Shown here one piece after another: positions 8,395 to 15,252 of a DNA stretch of 64,000 bases. Made by a program: the position numbers and the translations under genes. The stretch's first letter is position 1, and each line of letters begins with the position of its first letter. This DNA comes from Thiemannella venezuelensis. GTDB lineage: Bacteria; Actinomycetota; Actinomycetes; Streptosporangiales; Streptosporangiaceae. The notes below the pieces were generated by a model. The model did not search any database. It saw only the letters and a list, made by a program, of their open reading frames with translations, and was not told where the DNA came from. Location: contig NZ_JACHJJ010000024.1 in the NCBI RefSeq assembly GCF_014203605.1, positions 62,001-126,000 of the forward strand, written 5' to 3'.

Positions 8395-9057
8395 TCAGAT
8401 GCCGAACGCCGCCAGCGTCGCCCAGGCCGAGCCCGCGCCGCTGACCGCCCCGGCCGCGACCTGGGCCCGGGTGTGGTGCCCGAGCCGTACCCGCGCCCAG
8501 CAGATCAGCGCCACGACCGGCGCGCCCGCCGCCAGGGTCGGTACGGCGGGCAGCACGTGGGCCAGGAGCACCACGGTGCCCGCCGACACGGCCGCGTGGA
8601 AGGAGATCTTCCAGCGCAGGGTGATCGGGACCGTCAGGGCGAGCGCGGCCAGCATGGCGGTCACCGTGGCCACCAGGAGCCGGGGCGCGTCCAGGACTGC
8701 CAGCAGCACCAGCGCCGCGATCACCGCGACCATCGCGACCAGCAGCGGCCTGGTCCGGCTCTCCCGCCTCACCAGATGGTGGGAGTCGAGCCGCCCGGCA
8801 CGGACCCCGGCCATGATCACACCGGCGGGGACCCCGCCGCACAGCGCCGAGGCCACCAACCCCCACCCCGCGCCCGGCCAGCCGCCGGTCATCAGCCCGA
8901 TGAGCGGCGGCAGCACGATGACCAGTGCCTGCGGGGCGAACAGCCCCGTCACCCAGCGCGCGACCCGGGTGCCCACGCTGGAGTCGGCCGGCAGGCCCGT
9001 GCCGGAGCCGGCCGGCGTGCCCGCCGGGGATCCCGGAACCGCCTCCTGTTCCGCCAT
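8395..9057 (-). CDS. PAP2-like membrane protein with altered active-site residues
   Basis: The 220-residue product has five to six predicted membrane helices and the outline of a type-2 phosphatidic acid phosphatase. The usual PSGH motif reads ISFH (in WKISFHAAVSAG), and the SRx5Hx3D motif reads ARVRLGHHTRAQ. The Arg and the two His are kept, while Ser and Asp are replaced and the leading Lys of KX6RP is absent. It starts 4 bases after the dapD stop and is likely co-transcribed. Members of this divergent group are usually annotated only as PA-phosphatase-like. It may have weak, altered or no phosphatase activity. Confidence 0.65.
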   Translation of the reverse strand: MAEQEAVPGSPAGTPAGSGTGLPADSSVGTRVARWVTGLFAPQALVIVLPPLIGLMTGGWPGAGWGLVASALCGGVPAGVIMAGVRAGRLDSHHLVRRESRTRPLLVAMVAVIAALVLLAVLDAPRLLVATVTAMLAALALTVPITLRWKISFHAAVSAGTVVLLAHVLPAVPTLAAGAPVVALICWARVRLGHHTRAQVAAGAVSGAGSAWATLAAFGI

Positions 9058-9061
9058 GCCG

Positions 9062-10039
9062 TCAGTCGTTGGCGTGCAGGATGCTGTTGAGCTCCACGCC
9101 GGTGCCCTCGCGGGGGAGGACCTCGATCGCGCCGGTGGTGGAGTTGCGGCGGAACAGCAGGCCGGAGGCGCCGGAGAGCGCGGCGGCCTTGACGACCTTC
9201 CCGTCGGGGAGGATGACCCTGGTCCCGGCGGTGACGTAGAGGCCTGCCTCCACCACGACGTCGTCGCCCAGGGAGATGCCGATGCCGCCGTTGGCGCCGA
9301 TCAGGCAGCGCTGCCCCACGGAGATGACCTGCCTGCCGCCGCCCGACAGGGTGCCCATGATCGAGGCGCCGCCGCCGACGTCGGAGCCGTCGCCCACGAC
9401 GACGCCCGCCGAGATGCGTCCCTCGACCATGGAGGCGCCGAGCGTGCCGGCGTTGAAGTTGACGAAGCCCTCGTGCATCACCGTCGTGCCGGAGGCCAGG
9501 TGCGCGCCGAGGCGGACCCGGTCGGCGTCGGCGATCCGCACGCCGGTCGGCACCACGTAGTCGACCATCCGGGGGAACTTGTCGATCCCGTGGACGGTCA
9601 CCTGGCCGCGGGCGCGCAGGCGGAGCCGCGCCTGCTCGAATCCCTCGACCGGGCACGGACCGTGGTTGGTCCACACGACGTTGCTGAGCAGGCCGAACAG
9701 GCCGTCCAGGTTCTGCCCGTGCGGCTGGACGAGGCGGGCGGAGAGCAGGTGGAGCCGGAGGTAGGCGTCGTGCGCGTCGGCGGGCGGCTCGGAGAGCTTG
9801 GCGATCCCGGTCTCCACGGCGACCACCTCCACGCCGCGGTCGGCGTCGGGGCCGAGCAGCGCGGCCGCGGCGGGGCCGAGGGCCTCCGCGGCCTCCTGGG
9901 CGGTCAGCCGCCGGGTGCCGGCGGCGGAGGGCTCGCCCAGGCGGGGAGAGGGGAACCAGGTGTCGAGCACGGTCCCGTCGGAGGTGATGGTCGCGATGCC
10001 GACGCCGTGGGCGCCGGAGGTCTGAGGTGCTGCGTTCAC
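9062..10039 (-). CDS. dapD: Tetrahydrodipicolinate N-succinyltransferase (DapD, actinobacterial type)
   Basis: The enzyme succinylates 2,3,4,5-tetrahydropyridine-2,6-dicarboxylate in the lysine/meso-diaminopimelate pathway and so feeds both protein and peptidoglycan synthesis. The 325-residue protein has the N-terminal domain of the actinobacterial DapD form and a left-handed beta-helix of hexapeptide repeats (for example [19 protein letters not shown]). I chose the GTG at 10039 because a TACGCT hexamer lies 8 nt upstream; a TTG three codons earlier is also possible and would lie too near that hexamer. It leads a two-gene unit with the PAP2-like gene and is divergent from thrS. Confidence 0.92.
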   Translation of the reverse strand: MNAAPQTSGAHGVGIATITSDGTVLDTWFPSPRLGEPSAAGTRRLTAQEAAEALGPAAAALLGPDADRGVEVVAVETGIAKLSEPPADAHDAYLRLHLLSARLVQPHGQNLDGLFGLLSNVVWTNHGPCPVEGFEQARLRLRARGQVTVHGIDKFPRMVDYVVPTGVRIADADRVRLGAHLASGTTVMHEGFVNFNAGTLGASMVEGRISAGVVVGDGSDVGGGASIMGTLSGGGRQVISVGQRCLIGANGGIGISLGDDVVVEAGLYVTAGTRVILPDGKVVKAAALSGASGLLFRRNSTTGAIEVLPREGTGVELNSILHAND

Positions 10040-10053
10040 AGGGACCAAGCGTA
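10040..10053 (-). promoter_or_regulatory. -10 element of a probable leaderless promoter (dapD)
   Basis: On the minus strand TACGCT (10053 down to 10048) is followed by 8 bases and the GTG at 10039. No Shine-Dalgarno precedes the start, so the transcript probably begins at or next to it. Confidence 0.45.
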
Positions 10054-10180
10054 GTGACAGACCGGCGGCGGAGGCGGATGGGCTCCCCGGGAGGACGGCG
10101 CGGGGGAGGATCCGGGACGTCGGGAGGGATCATGCGCCCGGCGCGCCGGAGCGACTGGGATCGCGCGCCGCCGACACCGG

Positions 10181-10213
10181 TAGCATCGGTTCCCTGACCA
10201 CTCGATGAAGGAG
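10181..10213 (+). promoter_or_regulatory. thrS -10 element and Shine-Dalgarno
   Basis: TAGCAT at 10181-10186 is a good -10; a start about 7 nt later leaves a short 25-nt leader. AAGGAG at 10208-10213 lies 5 nt before the GTG at 10219 and fixes the thrS start. The leader is too short for a T-box or other riboswitch. Confidence 0.5.
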
Positions 10214-10218
10214 CAACC

Positions 10219-12186
10219 GTGTCTGCCGTGCCAGAACTTCGTATCACCCTCGCCGGAGCCGAGCGTGTGGTGGCGGGGGGCACGACGTACGGCGAGGCCC
10301 TCGGCGCCGACGGACGCTCCGTGGTCGCCGCCCGCGCCAACGGCGAGCTGAAGGACCTCGCCGCGGCCGTGGCCGACGGCGACGTGATCGAGCCGGTCGA
10401 GGCCGGCAGCGCCGACGGCCGGGCCATCGTCCGCCACTCCACCGCGCACGTCATGGCCCAGGCCGTCCAGGAGATCTTCCCCGAGGCGAGGCTCGGCATC
10501 GGCCCGCCGGTCGAGAACGGCTTCTACTACGACTTCGACGTGAAGAACCCGTTCACCCCCGAGGACCTCAAGCGCATCGAGAAGCGCATGCGCGAGATCG
10601 TCAAGCAGGGGCAGCTGTTCGCCCGCCGCCCCGTCACCGACGAGGCCGCCCGCCAGGAGCTGGCCGCCGAGCCGTACAAGCTGGAGCTGATCGGGCTCAA
10701 GGGTGGCGCGGCCGACGAGGAGAGCGTCGAGGTGGGCGGCGGGGAGCTGACCATCTACGACAACCTCGACCCCAAGACCGGCGAGCTGTGCTGGAAGGAC
10801 CTGTGCCGCGGCCCGCACGTGCCGACCACCCGGTCCATCCCGGCCTTCAAGCTGATGCGCTCCGGCGGCGCCTACTGGCGGGGCAGCGAGAAGAACCCGC
10901 AGCTCCAGCGGATCTACGGCACCGCCTGGGAGTCGCGCGAGAAGCAGGACGAGTACCTCCACCTGCTGGAGGAGGCCGAGAAGCGCGACCACCGCAAGCT
11001 CGGAGCCGAGCTCGACCTGTTCTCGTTCCCCGACGAGCTGGGATCGGGCCTGCCGGTCTTCCACCCCAAGGGCGGCGTGATCCGCAAGATCATGGAGGAC
11101 TACTCGCGGCGCAGGCACGAGGAGGCGGGCTACTCCTTCGTCAACACCCCGCACATCACCAAGGACAACCTCTACAAGGTCTCCGGCCACCTCGACTGGT
11201 ACGCCGACGGCATGTTCCCGCCCATGGAGCTTGAGGGCGCCAAGTACTACCTCAAGCCCATGAACTGCCCGATGCACAACCTGATCTTCCGGGCGCGCGG
11301 GCGCTCCTACCGGGAGCTGCCGCTGCGGATGTTCGAGTTCGGCACGGTCTACCGCTACGAGAAGTCGGGCGTCGTGCACGGCCTGACCCGGGTGCGCGGC
11401 CTGACCCAGGACGACGCGCACATCTACTGCACCCGCGAGCAGATGCGCGAGGAGCTGGCGTCGCTGCTGCGCTTCGTGCTCGACCTGCTGCGCGACTACG
11501 GCCTGAGCGACTTCTACCTGGAGCTGTCCACCAAGGACCCGGTCAAGTTCGTCGGCACCGACGAGGACTGGGAGGAGGCGACCCAGACGCTGCGCGAGGT
11601 CGCCGAGTCCGAGAACCTGGAGCTCGTCCTCGACCCGGGCGGCGCGGCCTTCTACGGGCCGAAGATCTCGGTGCAGGCGCGTGACGCGATCGGCCGCTCC
11701 TGGCAGATGTCGACGATCCAGCTCGACTTCAACCTGCCGCAGCGCTTCGAGCTGGAGTACCAGTCGGCCGACGGCTCGCGCCAGCGGCCCGTCATGATCC
11801 ACCGCGCGCTGTTCGGCTCGATCGAGCGCTTCTTCGGCGTCCTGGTCGAGCACTACGCGGGAGTCTTCCCGCCGTGGCTCGCCCCGGTGCAGGCCGTCTG
11901 CATCCCGATCGCCGAGGCCCACGCGCCCTACCTGCAGGACGTGGCCAAGAAGGCCCGCGAGCGGGGCGTCCGGATCGAGGTGGACGCCTCCGACGACCGC
12001 ATGCAGAAGAAGATCCGCAACGCGCAGAAGGCCAAGGTGCCGTTCATGCTCCTGGCCGGCGACGAGGACATCGCGGGCGGAGCGGTCTCCTTCCGTTTCC
12101 GCAACGGCGAGCAGAGGAACGGAATCCCGGTCGACCAGGCGATCGACGAGATCGTCGAGGCGATCGAGCGCCGCGTCCAGGTCTGA
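10219..12186 (+). CDS. thrS: Threonyl-tRNA synthetase
   Basis: Charges tRNA-Thr in the cytoplasm. The 655-residue protein has an N-terminal TGS domain (residues 1-65), the editing domain with HSTAHVMAQ, and the class II catalytic core with the zinc-binding Cys in MNCPMHN. Motif 2 is [10 protein letters not shown], motif 3 is [11 protein letters not shown], and the C-terminal anticodon-binding domain follows. Length is usual for the family. In M. tuberculosis thrS is directly followed by a HIT gene and pgsA; here a TetR/dehydrogenase/Gls24 block comes first. A strong 14-bp hairpin follows the stop. Confidence 0.98.
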   Translation: MSAVPELRITLAGAERVVAGGTTYGEALGADGRSVVAARANGELKDLAAAVADGDVIEPVEAGSADGRAIVRHSTAHVMAQAVQEIFPEARLGIGPPVENGFYYDFDVKNPFTPEDLKRIEKRMREIVKQGQLFARRPVTDEAARQELAAEPYKLELIGLKGGAADEESVEVGGGELTIYDNLDPKTGELCWKDLCRGPHVPTTRSIPAFKLMRSGGAYWRGSEKNPQLQRIYGTAWESREKQDEYLHLLEEAEKRDHRKLGAELDLFSFPDELGSGLPVFHPKGGVIRKIMEDYSRRRHEEAGYSFVNTPHITKDNLYKVSGHLDWYADGMFPPMELEGAKYYLKPMNCPMHNLIFRARGRSYRELPLRMFEFGTVYRYEKSGVVHGLTRVRGLTQDDAHIYCTREQMREELASLLRFVLDLLRDYGLSDFYLELSTKDPVKFVGTDEDWEEATQTLREVAESENLELVLDPGGAAFYGPKISVQARDAIGRSWQMSTIQLDFNLPQRFELEYQSADGSRQRPVMIHRALFGSIERFFGVLVEHYAGVFPPWLAPVQAVCIPIAEAHAPYLQDVAKKARERGVRIEVDASDDRMQKKIRNAQKAKVPFMLLAGDEDIAGGAVSFRFRNGEQRNGIPVDQAIDEIVEAIERRVQV

Positions 12187-12194
12187 CCCGCGCC

Positions 12195-12225
12195 CGGCCC
12201 GCCGCCCGCCACGGGCGGCGGGCCG
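12195..12225 (+). terminator. thrS terminator hairpin
   Basis: CGGCCCGCCGCCCG (12195-12208) pairs perfectly over 14 bp with 12212-12225 around a 3-nt loop, 9 bp after the thrS stop. No T-run follows, which is usual for actinomycete terminators. Confidence 0.65.
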
Positions 12226-12326
12226 CGGCGGACGGGCGCCCTCCCCGCCCGGTACCGTCCGGCGTCCCGGAGCCGTCCCGGCGGTGACCTGCATGCAGGC
12301 TGCGCCGTACTCTGCCGCCTGAAATA

Positions 12327-12364
12327 TTGACTGATCGTTCCAGATGTGCGGTAGTGTGCGACGC
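12327..12364 (+). promoter_or_regulatory. TetR-gene promoter with overlapping candidate operator
   Basis: TTGACT at 12327-12332 and TAGTGT at 12352-12357 form a -35/-10 pair with a 19-bp spacer. The -10 ends 7 nt before the ATG at 12365, so the mRNA is probably leaderless. Inside the spacer lies ACTGATCGTTCCAGAT (12330-12345), which recurs with 14 of 16 bases identical at 12937-12952 ahead of the partner gene. A repressor bound here would block transcription, which suits autoregulation. Confidence 0.55.
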
Positions 12365-12967
12365 ATGGCACGGACGAGGGAGTTCGACACCGACGCGGTG
12401 GTCGACGACGCGATCGGCGTCTTCTGGCGCAAGGGCTACGCCGCGACCTCGATCCAGGACCTGGTCGAGGCCACCGGGGTCGGCCGCGGCTCGCTGTACG
12501 CCGCCTTCGGCAGCAAGGACGGGCTCTACGAGGCCGCGCTCGTGCGCTACGCCGAACGGGCCGCCTCCGACATCGCCGCTCGCCTGGAAGGCGCGGCCCC
12601 GGCCTGCGAAGTCCTCCGCGACCTGCTGCTCCACGTCGTTGACGCGACGGTCGCGGACCCGGGCCGGCGAGGCTGCCTGATCACCAACGCCGCGACCGAG
12701 CGGCTGCCGGACGATCCGGTCGCCGCCCGGGTGGTCGGCCGGGCGCTCGACCGCAACGCGATGTCCGTCACCGCCGTGCTGCGCCGCGCCCGCGAGCGCG
12801 GCGAACTGCCGCCGGACGCCGACGTGACCGCGATGGCCGACCTCGTCGTGACGATGATCCAGGGCCTGCGCGTCCAGGGCAAGGCGGGCGCCGACCGGCG
12901 GCGGCTGGCCGCGGTCGTCGACGTGACACTATCTGTACTGTTCGTTCAAGATAGGAGTTCGTTATGA
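12365..12967 (+). CDS. TetR/AcrR-family transcriptional regulator
   Basis: The 200-residue protein has the classic N-terminal helix-turn-helix (about residues 12-58, with SIQDLVEATGVGRGSLYAAFGSK) and an all-helical ligand-binding part containing the Arg-Gly-Cys-Leu segment (GRRGCLITNA) found in the YcdC/AcrR-like subgroup. It overlaps the next gene by ATGA (12964-12967), so both are coupled, and a shared 16-bp motif lies before each. It probably represses its own operon; the inducing ligand is unknown. Confidence 0.92.
   Translation: MARTREFDTDAVVDDAIGVFWRKGYAATSIQDLVEATGVGRGSLYAAFGSKDGLYEAALVRYAERAASDIAARLEGAAPACEVLRDLLLHVVDATVADPGRRGCLITNAATERLPDDPVAARVVGRALDRNAMSVTAVLRRARERGELPPDADVTAMADLVVTMIQGLRVQGKAGADRRRLAAVVDVTLSVLFVQDRSSL
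12929..12954 (+). promoter_or_regulatory. Second copy of the TetR candidate operator
   Basis: ACTGTTCGTTCAAGAT (12937-12952) matches the motif at 12330-12345 at 14 of 16 positions. It is enclosed by the perfect arms CTATCT (12929-12934) and AGATAG (12949-12954). It lies within the last codons of the TetR gene, 10-35 bp before the dehydrogenase start. A role as operator is inferred from the repetition. Confidence 0.45.
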
Positions 12968-13821
12968 CCACCGTCGCGTTGCTGGGCACCGGGATCATGG
13001 GCGCGGCGATGGCGCGCAACCTGGCGAGGGCCGGTCTCGAGGTCAGGGTCTGGAACCGGACCAGGGAGAAGGCGCTGCCGCTGCAGGCCGACGGCGCCAC
13101 CGTCTCCGCCACCCCCGCCGAGGCCGTGGCGGGCGCGGACGTCGTGATCACGATGCTGAGCGACGGCGACGCGGTCCACGGAGCCATGTCCGCCGCCGCT
13201 CCCGGGCTGCGGGCCGGGCAGGCGTGGGCGCAGATGAGCACGGTGGGCGTGACCGCGATCGACCGGCTCGGCGCGCTGGCCCGCTCACACGGGCTGGTGT
13301 TCGTGGACGCGCCCGTGCAGGGCACCCGGCAGCCCGCCGAGGCGGGGACGCTGGTCGTGCTCGCCGCCGGACCCGCCGACGAGCGGCTCGAACCCGTCTT
13401 CGCCGCCGTCGGCGGCACGACCCTGTGGGTCGGGGAGGCGGGCGCGGCCACCCGGCTCAAGCTCGTCACGGTCGGCTTCGGGATCGAGCTGACCTCCGTG
13501 CTGGCCGAGGCGCTGGCGCTGGCCGAGGGGCTCGGGGTGGAGCCGGAGCTGTTCGCCCGGGTGGTCACCGGCGGGCCGATGGACAGCCCTTACCTCCAGG
13601 CCAAGATGAAGGCCGTCCTGGGCGGGGACTACTCGCCCAGCTTCACCGTGCGCAACGCCGAGAAGGACACCCGGCTCATCGCCGAGGCCGCCGCGGCCGC
13701 CGGGGTCGCGGTGGACCTGGCCGAGGCCGCCGGCGCGCGGCTCCGGCGGGCCGAGGCCCGGGGGCACGGAGACGACGACATGGCGGCGAGGTACTTCGCC
13801 GGTTCCCCCGCGCCTGCGTAG
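12964..13821 (+). CDS. NAD(P)-dependent beta-hydroxyacid dehydrogenase (3-hydroxyisobutyrate dehydrogenase-like)
   Basis: The 285-residue protein starts with the Rossmann motif LLGTGIMGAAMA and carries the family's substrate segment DAPVQGTRQPAEAGTL (about residues 116-131). The catalytic Lys is in the segment GAATRLKLVTVG, but the Asn normally four residues after it is Val, which is unusual. Members reduce or oxidise short beta-hydroxyacids or imines (hydroxyisobutyrate, tartronate semialdehyde, imine reductases). The Asn replacement makes an imine-reductase-like or other specificity possible. It is coupled to the TetR gene by an ATGA overlap. Confidence 0.85.
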   Translation: MTTVALLGTGIMGAAMARNLARAGLEVRVWNRTREKALPLQADGATVSATPAEAVAGADVVITMLSDGDAVHGAMSAAAPGLRAGQAWAQMSTVGVTAIDRLGALARSHGLVFVDAPVQGTRQPAEAGTLVVLAAGPADERLEPVFAAVGGTTLWVGEAGAATRLKLVTVGFGIELTSVLAEALALAEGLGVEPELFARVVTGGPMDSPYLQAKMKAVLGGDYSPSFTVRNAEKDTRLIAEAAAAAGVAVDLAEAAGARLRRAEARGHGDDDMAARYFAGSPAPA

Positions 13822-13904
13822 ACCGGGCTCCCCGCGTAACCGGGCTCCCCGCGTAACCGGGCTCCCCGCGTAACCGGGCTCCCCGCGTAACCGGGCTCCC
13901 CGCG
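13822..13904. repeat. 17-bp tandem repeat, about 4.9 copies
   Basis: The unit ACCGGGCTCCCCGCGTA is repeated without any mismatch four times and then as a partial fifth copy, directly after the dehydrogenase stop codon. Each unit can form a small CGGG/CCCG hairpin. Perfect copies indicate recent slippage or expansion. It lies between convergent genes, next to the terminator hairpin at 13901-13935. Confidence 0.95.
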
Positions 13905-13935
13905 CCGGGACGGGCTGCGGGCCCGTCCCGGCGCG
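13901..13935. terminator. Bidirectional terminator hairpin
   Basis: CGCGCCGGGACGGGC (13901-13915) pairs perfectly over 15 bp with 13921-13935 around the loop TGCGG. It stands between the convergent dehydrogenase and Gls24 genes and can serve both. Confidence 0.75.
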
Positions 13936-13954
13936 GGCGGGACGCCACCGAGCG

Positions 13955-14518
13955 CTACGCGTCCTCGCCCGCGGTGTCCCCGGCGGGCTCGGCGCCGGAC
14001 TCACCGGGCAGGCGGACGTCGTCGACGTTGACGTTGACCTCGACGACGCGCATGCCCAGCATCCGGCTGACCGTGCGGGCCACGTTGGTCTTGACCTCGT
14101 TGGCCACGTCCATCACCGCGTGGCCGTACTCGGCCACGATCGCCACGTCCACGGCGACGGTGCGGTCCTGGACGTGGGCGACGACCCCCTGCGGGCCCCG
14201 CCGGCCGCCGGCGCGCCCGCGGGCCGGGTCGACCGCGTGAGCGGGGTCCTCGCCCAGCCCGGCGACGCCGGTCACCTCCAGCGTGGCGAGCGCGGCGACC
14301 TTCTCGACCACCTCGTCGGCGACCTTGATCCGGCCCTTCACCACGGCCGAGGACGTCGGCTCGGGGGCCGAGGCGACGGACATGCTCAGGGAGAACGGGC
14401 GGACGGCGGCCGGCTCGGCGGGAGAGGCGGAAGGCTCGGGAGACGCGGGAGACTCCGCCTCCTCGGTGATCTCCCCGGCGGTCCTGTCCAGGGGTTCCTC
14501 GACGGAGACGTCGGTCAT
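13955..14518 (-). CDS. Asp23/Gls24-family envelope stress response protein
   Basis: The 187-residue protein has an acidic, Pro/Ser/Glu-rich N-terminus (about residues 1-55) and then the Asp23/Gls24 domain (GRIKVADEVVEKVAALATLEVTGV in overlapping order, ending in RMLGMRVVEVNVNVDDV). Such proteins are abundant, associate with the membrane through partner proteins and respond to alkaline or cell-wall stress; actinomycetes usually carry several copies. The ATG at 14518 is preceded by GAGGAG at the right distance, which decides it over upstream ATGs. It is convergent with the dehydrogenase. Confidence 0.88.
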   Translation of the reverse strand: MTDVSVEEPLDRTAGEITEEAESPASPEPSASPAEPAAVRPFSLSMSVASAPEPTSSAVVKGRIKVADEVVEKVAALATLEVTGVAGLGEDPAHAVDPARGRAGGRRGPQGVVAHVQDRTVAVDVAIVAEYGHAVMDVANEVKTNVARTVSRMLGMRVVEVNVNVDDVRLPGESGAEPAGDTAGEDA

Positions 14519-14648
14519 GGCTTGCTCCTCGGCTGTCATCTGGCGCGCTCGCTGGGACTCTGCCGGAAGTATGCCGTATATGTCCGCTACGGCTGTAGAG
14601 AAGCGGCCCGACCGGGATGCCGGAGGAACGCGTGGATCCGCCGGGCAA

Positions 14649-14661
14649 TATGCTGACCGCC
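14649..14661 (+). promoter_or_regulatory. -10 element of a probable leaderless promoter (HIT gene)
   Basis: TATGCT (14649-14654) is followed by 7 bases and the ATG at 14662; there is no Shine-Dalgarno between them. This supports both the start choice and leaderless expression. Confidence 0.5.
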
Positions 14662-15252
14662 ATGAGCGACGAGCCGCAGGCGCAGCACGGGACGCCGCAG
14701 GAGACGGGGCCCGGGACACCGTACGGGGCAGGGACTCCCGACGCGTTCGCCAGGCTCTGGACCCCCCACCGGATGGCCTACATCAAGGGCGAGAACAAGC
14801 CGACCGGCTCGGGCCCGGAGGACGGCTGCCCGTTCTGCGAGATCCCGAAGCTGAGCGACGAGGACGGGCTGGTCGTCGCCAGGGGAGAGAAGGTCTACGC
14901 CGTCCTCAACCTCTACCCCTACAACTCCGGGCACCTGCTCGTCTGCCCCTACCGGCACGTGCCGGACTACACGGACCTGGACGGCGCCGAGACCGCCGAG
15001 CTGGCCGTCTTCACCCAGCGCTGCCTGGCCGCCCTGCGCAAGGCCAGCGGGGCGCAGGGCTTCAACGTGGGCATGAACCTCGGCATCGTGGCGGGCGCGG
15101 GCATCGCCGCCCACCTGCATCAGCACGTGGTGCCCCGGTGGGGCGGCGACACCAACTTCATGCCGGTGGTCGGCCAGACCAAGGTCCTGCCTCAGTTGCT
15201 GCGCGACACCAGGTCGTTGCTGGCGGACTGCTGGCCCGGCGGCTCCTCGTAG
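14662..15252 (+). CDS. HIT-family hydrolase (AP4A phosphorylase-like)
   Basis: The 196-residue protein has the histidine triad HLHQHVVPRW near residue 155 and a CPFC pair near residue 55 that may bind zinc. This is the form encoded by Rv2613c in M. tuberculosis, a diadenosine tetraphosphate phosphorylase, in the same thrS-to-pimA neighbourhood. It probably degrades Ap4A made as a by-product of aminoacyl-tRNA synthetases. Its last 61 bases overlap the 3' end of the opposite-strand membrane protein gene. Confidence 0.9.
   Translation: MSDEPQAQHGTPQETGPGTPYGAGTPDAFARLWTPHRMAYIKGENKPTGSGPEDGCPFCEIPKLSDEDGLVVARGEKVYAVLNLYPYNSGHLLVCPYRHVPDYTDLDGAETAELAVFTQRCLAALRKASGAQGFNVGMNLGIVAGAGIAAHLHQHVVPRWGGDTNFMPVVGQTKVLPQLLRDTRSLLADCWPGGSS

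Noticed and set aside
10187-10218. T-box leader before thrS (or hisS, aspS, alaS, pheS)
   Set aside because: The spaces upstream are too short or hold overlapping genes, and no T-box sequence is seen.
13822-13904. Possible CRISPR array
   Set aside because: The 17-bp units are directly contiguous with no spacers and there are no cas genes.
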